Shown here in pieces: positions 37,382-46,522 of a stretch of 64,000 bases of DNA. This stretch comes from Blastococcus sp. TBT05-19. GTDB taxonomy: Bacteria; Actinomycetota; Actinomycetes; Mycobacteriales; Geodermatophilaceae. The notes beneath the pieces were generated by a model. The model was not told where the DNA came from. It worked only from the letters and a program-made list of their open reading frames with translations, and did not search any database. The translations under genes and the position numbers were made by a program. Within the stretch, counting starts at the first letter, position 1, and every line of letters begins with the position of its first letter. The stretch spans positions 1 through 64,000 of the forward strand of contig NZ_QOHI01000008.1 of NCBI RefSeq assembly GCF_003319095.1. Reading direction: 5' to 3'.

Positions 37382-39064
37382 ATGAAGCAGGGCGTGACTC
37401 CCTCCGAGGTGCAGCTCAGCCGCCGGCGCGCCCTCCAGCTCGCTGCCGCCACCGGCACCGGCCTGGCCGCTGCGGCCGCGACGACCGGGTCCGCGTCGGC
37501 CACGCCGCCCGGGCGGCGGTCGCCGGTGTTCGGGCACGGCGTCGCCTCCGGGGACCCGCTGCCGCGCTCCGTCGTCCTCTGGACCCGGGTCACGCCCACA
37601 CCGGCCGCGACGCCGGGCTCGGGGCAGGGACCGGCCGCCGACGTCGAGTGGGAGGTGGCCGCGGACCCCGGCTTCCGGCGGATCGTGCGCCGGGGGTCGG
37701 TGCGCACCGGCCCCGCCCGCGACCACACCGTCAAGGTCGACGCCGACGGCCTGAGCCCCGCGACCGGCTACTGGTACCGCTTCCGCTGCGCCGGTGCGCT
37801 CTCCGCCGTCGGCCGGACCCGGACCGCCCCGGCCGCCGACGCCACCGTGCCCCGCCTCCGGATGGCCGTCGTCTCCTGCGCCAACCTGCAGGCCGGGTGG
37901 TTCACCGCGTACCGGCACCTGGCCGCGCGCAGCGACCTCGACCTGGTCGTCCACCTCGGCGACTACCTCTACGAGTACGCGCCCGGCGAGTACCAGGCGC
38001 GCGACGTCGTCGTCCGCCCGCACGACCCGGCCACCGAGATCGTCAGCCTGTCGGACTACCGGCGGCGGCACGCGCAGTACAAGACCGATCCCGACCTGCA
38101 GGCGCTGCACGCCGTCGCCCCCTGGGTGGTCACCTGGGACGACCACGAGTCGGCCAACGACGCCTGGTCCGGCGGGGCCGAGAACCACACCGAGGGCGCC
38201 GAAGGTGCCTGGCGGGCCCGCAGGGCCGCCGCCCAGCAGGCGTACGCCGAGTGGATGCCGGTGCGGTACGAGGCGGGTGGGCAGCTGTACCGGCGGCTGC
38301 GCTTCGGACGCCTGGCGAGCCTCTCGATGCTCGACCTGCGCAGCCACCGCGACCAGCAGGCCTCCTCCCCGGTGGACCCGGCGCTCGATGATCCGTCCCG
38401 GACGATCGCCGGCCCGGAGCAGCTGCAGTTCCTGCTGGACGGGCTGGCCGACCAGCAGGTGCAGTGGAAGCTGGTCGGCAACCCGGTGATGATCGCGCCG
38501 GTCCGCTTCCCCAGCGGCCTGGAGTCCCGCGCGGCCGAGGGCGTCGCGGCGCTGGTCGACCTGCCGGTGCCGCCGGTCGCCGGCGTCCCCTACAACGTGG
38601 ACCAGTGGGACGGGTACCCCGCCGAGCGGGCCGCGGTCCTCGGCCACCTGCGCGACCGCGGCATCCGCGACGCCGTCTTCCTGACCGGCGACATCCACTC
38701 CGGCTGGGCCAACGAGCTGCCGGCCGACCCGTCGACCTACCCGCTCACCGGCGACAGCGTCGGGGTGGAGCTGGTGTGCACGTCGGTCACCAGCGACAAC
38801 CTCGACGACATCCTGGGCACCCCGCCCCGGACGGCGTCGGCGGCGGTGGAGACCGCGGTGAAGGTGAACAACCCGCACGTGAAGTACCTGGACTTCGACT
38901 CCCACGGGTTCTCCGTGCTGGAGCTCACCGAGGCAGGAGCGCAGATGGACTGGTTCGTGCTGACCGACCGCACCGACCCCCGGGCGGCGGCCGTCTGGTC
39001 GACGTCGTGGCGGGTGCCGGCGGGGAGCTCCCGCGTCGAGCGGGCCGCGGGGCGGCTGCGGTGA
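37382..39064 (+). CDS. phoD: Tat-exported PhoD-like alkaline phosphatase/phosphodiesterase
   Basis: 560 aa. A twin-arginine signal (SRRRALQL at 13-20, hydrophobic AAATGTGLAAAAA, cut near SASA) directs folded export. An N-terminal Fn3-like PhoD domain (about 48-150) precedes the metallophosphatase core with HLGDYLYEY, TWDDHESAND and LTGDIHSGW, the Fe/Ca ligand regions of PhoD. It releases phosphate from phosphodiesters or monoesters outside the cell, likely under phosphate limitation; no clear Pho box could be identified in the 73-bp upstream gap. Overlaps the next gene by 4 bp. Confidence 0.93.
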   Translation: MKQGVTPSEVQLSRRRALQLAAATGTGLAAAAATTGSASATPPGRRSPVFGHGVASGDPLPRSVVLWTRVTPTPAATPGSGQGPAADVEWEVAADPGFRRIVRRGSVRTGPARDHTVKVDADGLSPATGYWYRFRCAGALSAVGRTRTAPAADATVPRLRMAVVSCANLQAGWFTAYRHLAARSDLDLVVHLGDYLYEYAPGEYQARDVVVRPHDPATEIVSLSDYRRRHAQYKTDPDLQALHAVAPWVVTWDDHESANDAWSGGAENHTEGAEGAWRARRAAAQQAYAEWMPVRYEAGGQLYRRLRFGRLASLSMLDLRSHRDQQASSPVDPALDDPSRTIAGPEQLQFLLDGLADQQVQWKLVGNPVMIAPVRFPSGLESRAAEGVAALVDLPVPPVAGVPYNVDQWDGYPAERAAVLGHLRDRGIRDAVFLTGDIHSGWANELPADPSTYPLTGDSVGVELVCTSVTSDNLDDILGTPPRTASAAVETAVKVNNPHVKYLDFDSHGFSVLELTEAGAQMDWFVLTDRTDPRAAAVWSTSWRVPAGSSRVERAAGRLR

Positions 39065-40329
39065 GCGGCGAGGTGCTGAGCCGGCGGCGGTTCCTGCAGG
39101 TCTCGACGGCGGCCGGCGGTGCCGTCGTCCTGTCGTCGGCGCTCGGCGCGCCGCCGGCGCGGGCGACGGGCCGGCTGCGCGTCTACGTGCTGGTGGTCGA
39201 CGGCACCCGGCCCGACGAGGTCGTCCCCGCGCTGATGCCCCGGCTGAGCCAGTTGCGCGCCGAGGGCACGTGGTTCTCGGGAGCACGCTCGCTTCCGGTG
39301 ATGGAGACCATCCCGAACCACGTGATGATGATGACCGGGGTGCGGCCGGACCGGTCCGGCGTCCCGGCCAACTCGATCTACGACCGCGCCGAGGCCACGG
39401 TCCGCGACCTCGACCGCCCCTCGGACCTGCGCTTCCCCACCCTCCTCGAGCGGCTGAACGCCACCGGCCGGACGACGGGGACGGTGCTGTCCAAGGAGTA
39501 CCTGTACGGCATCTTCGGCGAGCGGGCCACGCACCGGTGGGAGCCGTTCCCGATCATCCCGGTCAGCGGCCACGCCCCCGATCAGGCCACCACCGACGCT
39601 CTGATCGCCATGGTCGACGCCCACGACCCGGACCTGGTCTTCGTCAACCTCGGCGACACCGACCGCGTCGGGCACAGCGACCTGACCGGCAGCACGCTGC
39701 GGGCCGCGCGGACGCTGGCCCTGCGCAGCACCGACCTGCAGGTGGGGCGGTTCGTCGACCACCTGCGTGCCACCGGCCGCTGGTCCTCGAGCGTGCTCCT
39801 CGTGCTGGCCGACCACTCCATGGACTGGTCGCTGCCGACGGGCGTGATCTCCGTGGACGCGATCCTCCGGGCTCGACCGGACCTGCGCTCCTCGGTGCAG
39901 ATCGCCCAGAACGGCGGCGCGGACCTCCTGTACTGGACCGGCCCGGCCGATCGCCGCGCCGCGGGGCTGGCCGAGGTGCGCCGGCTGGTGACCGCCCACC
40001 CGGGCGTGCTGTCGGTCCAGCCGCCGCGCGAGCTCAGGCTCGGGCCGGAGGCCGGCGACCTGATCGCCTACTGCCGGGCCGGCTGGCGGTTCAGCGACCC
40101 AGAGGTCTTCTCCAACCCGATCCCCGGCAACCACGGGCACCCGGCGACCGAGCCGATCCCGTTCCTCGTCGCCGGCGAGCACCCGCTCGTGCGCCGGGGC
40201 GCGGTCAGCGGCGCACCGGCCCGGACGGTCGACGTCGCGCCGACCGTCGGGGCGATGTTCGGCCTGGGCGCACCACGGGGTGGTTACGACGGCGCCGTGC
40301 GGAAGGAAGCCCTCGCCGGCCGTCGCTGA
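39061..40329 (+). CDS. Tat-exported nucleotide pyrophosphatase/phosphodiesterase-like alkaline phosphatase
   Basis: 422 aa. Twin-arginine signal SRRRFLQV (7-14), hydrophobic stretch to about 35 with ARA-TG cleavage. Alkaline-phosphatase superfamily metal sites: D47 (VVDGTRPD), nucleophile T83 in ETIPNH (as TFPNH in NPP enzymes), NLGDTDRVGHS, LADHSMDW and PGNHGHPA. It should hydrolyse phosphodiester or pyrophosphate bonds in nucleotides or lipids outside the cell with two zinc ions. The GTG start overlaps the phoD stop (GTGA), so two exported phosphoesterases of different folds are produced together. Confidence 0.88.
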   Translation: MSGEVLSRRRFLQVSTAAGGAVVLSSALGAPPARATGRLRVYVLVVDGTRPDEVVPALMPRLSQLRAEGTWFSGARSLPVMETIPNHVMMMTGVRPDRSGVPANSIYDRAEATVRDLDRPSDLRFPTLLERLNATGRTTGTVLSKEYLYGIFGERATHRWEPFPIIPVSGHAPDQATTDALIAMVDAHDPDLVFVNLGDTDRVGHSDLTGSTLRAARTLALRSTDLQVGRFVDHLRATGRWSSSVLLVLADHSMDWSLPTGVISVDAILRARPDLRSSVQIAQNGGADLLYWTGPADRRAAGLAEVRRLVTAHPGVLSVQPPRELRLGPEAGDLIAYCRAGWRFSDPEVFSNPIPGNHGHPATEPIPFLVAGEHPLVRRGAVSGAPARTVDVAPTVGAMFGLGAPRGGYDGAVRKEALAGRR

Positions 40330-40397
40330 CCGGTCAGGACCTCGGCGCTCGCAGCAGCGCGCGGTCGACCCGCGGATGCGTCGCCCACCGACGACGA

Positions 40398-40425
40398 CGG
40401 CCCGCACCCCGAGGGGTGCGGGCCG
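40398..40425. terminator. Terminator hairpin between convergent phosphoesterase and sufT genes
   Basis: CGGCCCGCACCCC (40398-40410) pairs perfectly with GGGGTGCGGGCCG (40413-40425). It stands in the 141-bp gap between converging stop codons, next to the short stem-loop element at 40424-40468. Confidence 0.75.
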
Positions 40426-40468
40426 TGACGTGCTGCAACGGTCCCTCCGCGGGAGGCGGAGGGCCCGT
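40424..40468 (-). repeat. Short copy (D) of the interspersed stem-loop element, downstream of sufT
   Basis: In the sufT transcript sense, the element begins 2 nt after the sufT TGA: CCCTCCGC pairs with GCGGAGGG around a CTCCC loop, followed by the conserved tail CCGTTGCAGCACGTCAC. The tail matches the tail of the full copies (GGCCGTTCCA...TCACC), but the TCGCA/GCTC-containing loop is missing. Stem on the plus strand: 40443-40450 with 40456-40463. Confidence 0.6.
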
Positions 40469-40470
40469 CG

Positions 40471-40854
40471 TCACACGCGAAAGCCGAGGGCTCGCAGCTG
40501 CTCGCGGCCGTCGTCGGTGATCTTGTCCGGGCCCCACGGCGGCATCCAGACCCAGTTGATCCGGATGTCGTCGACCAGGCCGGGGCCGGGGCCACCGGTC
40601 AGCGCCTGGCGGGCCTGGTCCTCGATGACGTCGGTCAGCGGGCAGGCCGCCGAGGTCAGCGTCATGTCGATGATCGCGACGTTGGACTCGTCGACGTCGA
40701 GGCCGTACACGAGGCCCAGGTCGACGACGTTGACGCCGAGCTCCGGGTCGACGACGTCGCGCATGGCCTCCTCGAGGTCCTCGAGCAGCGCCGACTTGTA
40801 GGCCGGCAGCTCCGGGGTCTCGGTGGCCGGAGCGTTCTCGGTGGTCTCGCTCAT
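40471..40854 (-). CDS. sufT: SufT-like metal-sulfur cluster assembly factor (DUF59/MIP18)
   Basis: 127 aa. The DUF59 core EEAMRDVVDPELGVNVVDLGLVYG begins near residue 28 (motif DPELG 36-40), with the conserved cysteine C71 in TSAACPL. DUF59 proteins help mature or transfer Fe-S clusters to apoproteins. The ATG at 40854 overlaps the sufU stop (TGATG), placing it as last gene of the suf operon, with a structured element directly after its stop. Confidence 0.9.
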   Translation of the reverse strand: MSETTENAPATETPELPAYKSALLEDLEEAMRDVVDPELGVNVVDLGLVYGLDVDESNVAIIDMTLTSAACPLTDVIEDQARQALTGGPGPGLVDDIRINWVWMPPWGPDKITDDGREQLRALGFRV

Positions 40855-41321
40855 CAGTTGCTGCCTCCGGTCTGGGGGGCGGACATGGCCCGGGCGGATG
40901 CGTCCTTGAGCGCCATCCAGCTCAGCAGCGCGCACTTCACGCGCGCCGGGTACTTGGACACACCGGCGAACGCGACGGCGTCCTCCAGCTCGTCCTCGAG
41001 CTTCTCGGCGACCGCGGGGTCACCCTTCGCCTGCATCAGGGTCATGAAGTGCTCGCCGGTCTCCAGCGCCTCGGGCACCGACCTGCCGACCACCAGGTCG
41101 TACATGGCCGAGACCGAGGCCTGGCTGATCGAGCAGCCCATGCCCTCGTAGGAGACGTCGGCGATCGTGTCGCCGTCGATCTTCACCCGGAGGGTCACCT
41201 CGTCACCGCAGGTCGGGTTGACGTGGTGCACCTCGGCGTCGAACGGGTCGCGCAGACCACGCCCGTGCGGGTTCTTGTAGTGGTCCAGGATGATCTCCTG
41301 GTACATCGATTCGAGCTGCAT
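40854..41321 (-). CDS. sufU: SufU Fe-S assembly / sulfurtransferase protein
   Basis: 155 aa. C38 with D40 (PTCGD), C63 (GMGCSISQAS) and C130 (VKCALL) form the zinc and sulfur-accepting site of SufU, and the 18-20 residue insertion between the second and third Cys that marks SufU versus IscU is present. SufU takes persulfide from SufS and passes it on to the SufBCD scaffold. The ATG at 41321 lies 10 bp after the sufS stop. No strong ribosome binding site is seen. Confidence 0.93.
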   Translation of the reverse strand: MQLESMYQEIILDHYKNPHGRGLRDPFDAEVHHVNPTCGDEVTLRVKIDGDTIADVSYEGMGCSISQASVSAMYDLVVGRSVPEALETGEHFMTLMQAKGDPAVAEKLEDELEDAVAFAGVSKYPARVKCALLSWMALKDASARAMSAPQTGGSN

Positions 41322-41331
41322 CAGTCGCGCC

Positions 41332-42645
41332 TCACACAGTTCCGAAGAACTTCTGGGCCGCGCGAATTCCGTCGGCCAGCGCGTCGATGTCGTCGTAGCC
41401 CGTGTGCACGTAGAAGGTGGCCCGGGTGGTCGCCGGGACGCCATAGCGCCGCACGACCGGCCAGGCGCAGTGGTGCCCCACGCGCACGGCGATGCCGAGG
41501 TCGTCGAGCACCTGGCCGACGTCGTGCGGGTGGATGTCCTCGACGGTGAAGGAGATCGCCCCTCCGCGCGCGACGGTGTCCGGCGGGCCGATCACGGTGA
41601 CGCCGGGGATCTCGGCGAGCTTGTCCAGCGCGTAGGCGGTGAGCGCCTCCTCGTGGGCGAGCACCGTGTCCATGCCGAGGGCCTGCAGGTAGTCCACGGC
41701 CGCACCGAGCCCGACCACCTGCGCGGTCATCGGGACGCCGGCCTCGAAGCGCTGCGGCGGCGGCATGAAGGTGGAGCCCTCCATGCGCACGACCTCGATC
41801 ATCGAGCCGCCGGTGAGGAACGGGGGCAGCTTGTCCAGCACCGCGTACCGGCCCCACAGCACGCCGACGCCGGTGGGCCCGAGCATCTTGTGCCCGGAGA
41901 ACACCAGGAAGTCCGCACCCAGGGCCTGCACGTCGACCGGCTGGTGCGGCACCGACTGGGCGCCGTCGACCATGACCAGGGCGCCGACCTCGTGGGCGCG
42001 CTCCACGATCGGCGCGATCGGGTTGATCGTGCCGAGGATGTTCGACTGCTGGGTGACCGAGACCAGCTTGGTGCGCTCGTTGACCACCGTGTCGAGGTCG
42101 GAGAGGTCCAGCCGGCCGTCGTCGGTGAGCCCGAGCCAGCGCAGGGTCGCCCCGGTGCGCTCGCAGAGCTGCTGCCAGGGCAGCAGGTTGGCGTGGTGCT
42201 CCATCTCGGTGACCACGATCTCGTCACCCTGGCCCACCGCGTAGGTCCGGAACTCCGGCTCCTTGGCCGTTGCGGCGTTGGAGAGCGCGTAGGCCACCAG
42301 GTTGATCGCCTCGGTGGTGTTCCGGGTGAAGACGATCTCGTTCTCGGGAGCGCCGATGAACGCGCCGATCTTCGACCGGGCCTCCTCGTAGGCGCCGGTG
42401 GCCTCCTCGGCGAGCTGGTGGGCTCCCCGGTGCGGCGCGGCGTTGACGTTCTCGTAGAACCAGCGCTCGGCGTCGAGCACCTGGCGCGGCTTCTGCGAGG
42501 TGGCCCCGGAGTCGAGGTAGACCAGGCGCTTCCCGTCCCGGACGGTGCGCGTCAGGATCGGGAAGTCGGCCCGGATCGCCTCGACGTCCAGAGGCAGGGG
42601 CGCTCGCTGCGCCCCGGCTCCGGGACGCGAGGCGGTCTGGGTCAT
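41332..42645 (-). CDS. sufS: SufS cysteine desulfurase
   Basis: 437 aa, PLP-dependent fold type I. K253 in FSGHKMLGPTG binds PLP and C393 in RVGHHCAWP carries the persulfide, in the short loop of group II (SufS-type) desulfurases. It strips sulfur from L-cysteine for Fe-S assembly. ATG overlaps the sufC stop by 4 bp (ATGA), so it is coupled to sufC. Confidence 0.96.
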   Translation of the reverse strand: MTQTASRPGAGAQRAPLPLDVEAIRADFPILTRTVRDGKRLVYLDSGATSQKPRQVLDAERWFYENVNAAPHRGAHQLAEEATGAYEEARSKIGAFIGAPENEIVFTRNTTEAINLVAYALSNAATAKEPEFRTYAVGQGDEIVVTEMEHHANLLPWQQLCERTGATLRWLGLTDDGRLDLSDLDTVVNERTKLVSVTQQSNILGTINPIAPIVERAHEVGALVMVDGAQSVPHQPVDVQALGADFLVFSGHKMLGPTGVGVLWGRYAVLDKLPPFLTGGSMIEVVRMEGSTFMPPPQRFEAGVPMTAQVVGLGAAVDYLQALGMDTVLAHEEALTAYALDKLAEIPGVTVIGPPDTVARGGAISFTVEDIHPHDVGQVLDDLGIAVRVGHHCAWPVVRRYGVPATTRATFYVHTGYDDIDALADGIRAAQKFFGTV

Positions 42646-43412
42646 GCGGACGCGACCTCCGTCGAACCCTTCACGTAGGCGGCGTAGCCCTCGTTCTCCA
42701 GCTTCTCCGCCAGCTCCGGGCCACCCTCCTCGACGACCTTGCCGTTGACGAAGACGTGCACGAAGTCGGGCTTGATGTAGCGCAGGATCCGCGTGTAGTG
42801 CGTGATCAGCAGGACGCCGATCTCGCCCTCGGCGCGGGAGCGGTTGACGCCCTCGGAGACGATCCGCAGCGCGTCGACGTCGAGGCCGGAGTCGGTCTCG
42901 TCGAGGATCGCGATGCCCGGCTTGAGCAGGCGCATCTGCAGGATCTCGTGGCGCTTCTTCTCACCACCGGAGAAGCCCTCGTTGACGTTGCGCTCGGCGA
43001 ACGCCGGGTCCATCTCCAGGCCGGCCATCTCGGTCTTGACGTCCTTGACCCAGGTGCGGAGCTTGGGGGCCTCGCCCTTGATGGCCGTGGCGGCGGTGCG
43101 CAGGAAGTTCGACACCGAGACGCCGGGGACCTCGACGGGGTACTGCATGGCGAGGAACAGGCCGGCGCGGGCGCGCTCGTCGACGCTCATCTCGAGGACG
43201 TCCTCGCCGTCGAGCGTGACGGTCCCGCCGGTGATCGTGTACTTCGGGTGCCCGGCGATCGAGTAGGCAAGGGTCGACTTGCCCGACCCGTTGGGGCCCA
43301 TGATCGCGTGCGTCTCGCCCGAGCGGACGGTCAGGTCGACGCCGCGGAGGATCTCCTTGGCGTCGTCACCCTCGCCCACGCTGACGTGCAGGTCGCGGAT
43401 CTCCAGAACGGA
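42642..43412 (-). CDS. sufC: SufC Fe-S assembly ATPase
   Basis: 256 aa, a single ABC ATPase. Walker A GPNGSGKST (40-48), signature FSGGEKKRHEILQM and Walker B AILDETDSGLD are the SufC forms. It powers the SufBCD scaffold complex. The GTG at 43412 (SVLEIRDLHVS) follows AGAGAGAAG and fits the family start; an in-frame GTG at 43433 that overlaps the Rieske stop is an alternative adding seven residues. Confidence 0.95.
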   Translation of the reverse strand, partial: SVLEIRDLHVSVGEGDDAKEILRGVDLTVRSGETHAIMGPNGSGKSTLAYSIAGHPKYTITGGTVTLDGEDVLEMSVDERARAGLFLAMQYPVEVPGVSVSNFLRTAATAIKGEAPKLRTWVKDVKTEMAGLEMDPAFAERNVNEGFSGGEKKRHEILQMRLLKPGIAILDETDSGLDVDALRIVSEGVNRSRAEGEIGVLLITHYTRILRYIKPDFVHVFVNGKVVEEGGPELAEKLENEGYAAYVKGSTEVASA

Positions 43413-43429
43413 CACTTCGCTTCTCTCTT

Positions 43430-43783
43430 TCACTCGCCGGCCGCGAGCGGGAGGCGGCCGTCCGACTCGGTGTCGACGAGCACGTCCTCCCCTTCCACGC
43501 GGACGGGGTAGACGTCGACCGGCTCGGTGGCCGGCAGGTTGGTGGGTTCACCGGTGCGCAGGTCGAAGCACGACCCGTGGAGGAAGCACTCGATGGTCGG
43601 GGCGCCGTCGAAGGTCTCGACGTCCCCGTCCGTCAGCGGGACGTCGGCGTGCGAGCAGCGGTCCTCGAGGGCGTAGAGCTTCCCCTCGAAGTTGACGACA
43701 GCGACGTCGATGTCGGAGAGCTCGACCCGCAGGGAGCCGTTCTCCGGCACGTCGGACAGTGCGCAGACCCGCTCGAACGCCAT
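43430..43783 (-). CDS. Rieske-type [2Fe-2S] ferredoxin in the suf operon
   Basis: 117 aa. Rieske ligands C43-x-H45 (CSHADVPL) and C66-xx-H69 (CFLHGSCF) are complete; the length and motif spacing match the non-heme ferredoxin components found between sufD and sufC in actinobacteria. It may supply electrons or act as an early acceptor of the assembled cluster; the exact role is not established. The ATG lies 1 bp past the sufD stop. Confidence 0.93.
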   Translation of the reverse strand: MAFERVCALSDVPENGSLRVELSDIDVAVVNFEGKLYALEDRCSHADVPLTDGDVETFDGAPTIECFLHGSCFDLRTGEPTNLPATEPVDVYPVRVEGEDVLVDTESDGRLPLAAGE

Positions 43784-43784
43784 G

Positions 43785-45080
43785 TCAGGCGACCTCGACC
43801 GGCTGCTCGTCCAGACCCGGGAGGGCGCCGAGACGGGCGTCGATGGTGGCCATCAGGCGGTCCTGGAGCTCGCCCACGCCGATGTGCTGGATGACGTCGG
43901 CGAAGAAGCCGCGGACCACCAGGCGGCGGGCGGTCTCGGCGTCGATGCCGCGCGAGCAGAGGTAGAACAGCTGCTCGTCGTCGAACCGGCCGGTCGCGCT
44001 GGCGTGGCCGGCGCCGACGATCTCGCCGGTCTCGATCTCCAGGTTCGGCACCGAGTCGGCGCGGGCGCCGTCGGTGAGCACCAGGTTCCGGTTGAGCTCG
44101 TAGGTCTCGGTGCCGGTGGCCGCGGGGCGGATGCGGACGTCGCCGATCCAGACCGTGCGCGCGCCCTCGCCCTGCAGCGCGCCCTTGTAGAGCACGTTGC
44201 TGGTGCAGTTGGGCACGGCGTGGTCGACCCAGAGGCGGTGCTCCTGGTGCTGGGTCTCGTCGGAGAAGTAGACGCCGAAGAGCTCCGCGGAGCCGCCGGG
44301 GCCGGCGTACTGCACGTTGCTGACCAGGCGGACCAGGTCGCCGCCGAGGGTGACCACGACCTGCTTGAAGGTCGCGTCCCGGCCGACGACGGCGTCGTAC
44401 TGCCCGCCGTGCACCGCGCCCGGCGCCCACTCCTGCACCGACACGAGGGTGACCTGCGCGCCGTCGCCGACGAGCACGGTGACGCCACCGGAGTAGCGGG
44501 CCAGGCCGCTGTGGTCGAGGACGATCGTCGCCTTCGCGAACGCACCGACCTCGACGACGAGCTGGCCCCAGACGACGTCGTCCGAACCGGAGCCGGCGAG
44601 GCCGAGGTTGACCGGGCGGTCGAGCTGGGCCTCCGTGGCCACGCGGACCACGTCGGCGCCGTCGCTGTTCTGCCGGGTCAGCGCGGCGAGCCGGTCGACC
44701 GGCTCGGGCAGGCCCTTGACCAGCGGGTCGCCGGCCTCGACGCGGGTGAGCTCGACACCCTCGGGCAGGTCGGTGGACCAGGTCAGGCGCGCGTCGGAGG
44801 CAGCCCCGTCGAGCAGCGGCTTGATCCGCTTCATCGGGGTGAAGCGCCAGGTCTCCTCGCGCCCGGTGGGCACGCCGAAGGCGTCCGGGTCGGTCGAGGT
44901 GAACCGCTCGGCCGGCGAACCGGTCGGGGCGCCACCGTGCGAGTGCGCGCCGGGGGCGACGGCGGCCGAGTCGGCCGGGGTGGTCGGCGGGCCCGCCTGC
45001 GTCCCGACGCCCTCGCCGAAGAGCTCTCCGGCGAGGACGGCGGACTCGGTCGTGAGACCCGTGGTGTTCTGGTCGGTCAT
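43785..45080 (-). CDS. sufD: SufD, Fe-S scaffold subunit
   Basis: 431 aa. A 75-residue acidic/Ala-rich N-terminal tail precedes the SufBD beta-helix core (GREETWRFTP...NVLYKGALQGEGARTVWIGDV...ELNRNLVLTDGARADSVPNLEIETGEI shown only by its key segments WRFTP, LYKGAL, TVWIGD and NLEIETGEI). The C-terminal FYLCSRGI and RGFFADV are conserved. SufD pairs with SufB and SufC in the scaffold. ATG overlaps the sufB stop (TGATG). Confidence 0.94.
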   Translation of the reverse strand: MTDQNTTGLTTESAVLAGELFGEGVGTQAGPPTTPADSAAVAPGAHSHGGAPTGSPAERFTSTDPDAFGVPTGREETWRFTPMKRIKPLLDGAASDARLTWSTDLPEGVELTRVEAGDPLVKGLPEPVDRLAALTRQNSDGADVVRVATEAQLDRPVNLGLAGSGSDDVVWGQLVVEVGAFAKATIVLDHSGLARYSGGVTVLVGDGAQVTLVSVQEWAPGAVHGGQYDAVVGRDATFKQVVVTLGGDLVRLVSNVQYAGPGGSAELFGVYFSDETQHQEHRLWVDHAVPNCTSNVLYKGALQGEGARTVWIGDVRIRPAATGTETYELNRNLVLTDGARADSVPNLEIETGEIVGAGHASATGRFDDEQLFYLCSRGIDAETARRLVVRGFFADVIQHIGVGELQDRLMATIDARLGALPGLDEQPVEVA

Positions 45081-46522
45081 CAGCCGACGGCACCTTCCAT
45101 CTGCAGCTCGATGAGCCGGTTGAGCTCGAGGGCGTACTCCATGGGGAGCTCGCGGGCGATCGGCTCGACGAAGCCGCGCACGACCATGGCCATGGCCTCG
45201 TCCTCGGTCAGGCCGCGGCTCATCAGGTAGAAGAGCTGGTCGTCGCTGACCCGCGACACGGTGGCCTCGTGACCCATGGCGACGTCGTCCTCGCGGACGT
45301 CGACGTAGGGGTAGGTGTCCGAGCGGCTGATCGTGTCGACCAGCAGCGCGTCGCACTTCACCGTCGACTTGGAGCCGTAGGCGCCCTCGTCGACCTGGAC
45401 CAGACCGCGGTAGGAGGTGCGGCCACCACCACGGGCCACCGACTTCGACACGATGGTCGAGGAGGTGTGCGGCGCGGCGTGCACCATCTTGGCGCCGGCG
45501 TCCTGGTGCTGGCCCTCGCCCGCGAAGGCGATCGAGAGGACCTCGCCCTTGGCGTGCTCGCCGGTCATCCACACGGCCGGGTACTTCATCGTCACCTTGG
45601 AGCCGAGGTTGCCGTCGACCCACTCCATGGTCGCGCCCTCGTGGGCCACGGCCCGCTTGGTGACCAGGTTGTAGACGTTGTTCGACCAGTTCTGGATGGT
45701 CGTGTACCGGCAGCGCGCGTTCTTCTTGACGATGATCTCGACGACCGCGGAGTGCAGCGAGTCCGACTTGTAGATCGGCGCCGTGCAGCCCTCGACGTAG
45801 TGCACGTAGGCGCCCTCGTCGACGATGATCAGCGTCCGCTCGAACTGGCCCATGTTCTCGGTGTTGATCCGGAAGTAGGCCTGCAGCGGGATGTCGACGT
45901 GCACGCCCGGCGGCACGTAGATGAAGGAGCCACCGGACCAGGTCGCGGTGTTCAGCGCGGCGAACTTGTTGTCGCCGGAGGGGATGACCGAGCCGAAGTA
46001 CTCGCGGAACAGGTCCGGGTGCTCCTTCAGCGCCGTGTCGGTGTCGAGGAAGAGGACACCCTGCTCCTCGAGGTCCTCGCGGATCTGGTGGTAGACGACC
46101 TCGGACTCGTACTGCGCGGCGACACCCGCGACCAGCCGCTGCTTCTCCGCCTCCGGGATGCCCAGCTTGTCGTAGGTGTTCTTGATGTCCTCGGGGAGCT
46201 CCTCCCAGGACGTCGCCTGCTTCTCCGTGGAGCGCACGAAGTACTTGATGTTCTGGAAGTCGATCCCGGAGAGGTCGGAACCCCAGTCGGGCATCGGCTT
46301 GCGGTCGAAGAGCTTCAGGGCCTTGAGACGGCGCTCGAGCATCCACTCGGGCTCGTTCTTGCGGCGCGAGATGTCGCGGACGACGTCCTCGTCGATGCCG
46401 CGGCGCGCGGAGGCACCGGCGACGTCGGCGTCCGCCCACCCGTACTCGTAGCGGCCGAGCTGCTCGATCTGCTCGTCCTGCGTCAGCTGCGTGGCCGTCG
46501 CCGGCTGCTGCGTGCTGGTCAT
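45080..46522 (-). CDS. sufB: SufB, Fe-S scaffold subunit
   Basis: 480 aa, standard SufB length. Highly conserved blocks are present: [21 protein letters not shown] (key DTD and REYFG), [41 protein letters not shown] and [11 protein letters not shown]. The SufBCD complex assembles the nascent cluster on SufB. The ATG lies inside the sufR stop region (ATGA overlap), so SufR and SufB are co-translated. Confidence 0.96.
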   Translation of the reverse strand: MTSTQQPATATQLTQDEQIEQLGRYEYGWADADVAGASARRGIDEDVVRDISRRKNEPEWMLERRLKALKLFDRKPMPDWGSDLSGIDFQNIKYFVRSTEKQATSWEELPEDIKNTYDKLGIPEAEKQRLVAGVAAQYESEVVYHQIREDLEEQGVLFLDTDTALKEHPDLFREYFGSVIPSGDNKFAALNTATWSGGSFIYVPPGVHVDIPLQAYFRINTENMGQFERTLIIVDEGAYVHYVEGCTAPIYKSDSLHSAVVEIIVKKNARCRYTTIQNWSNNVYNLVTKRAVAHEGATMEWVDGNLGSKVTMKYPAVWMTGEHAKGEVLSIAFAGEGQHQDAGAKMVHAAPHTSSTIVSKSVARGGGRTSYRGLVQVDEGAYGSKSTVKCDALLVDTISRSDTYPYVDVREDDVAMGHEATVSRVSDDQLFYLMSRGLTEDEAMAMVVRGFVEPIARELPMEYALELNRLIELQMEGAVG

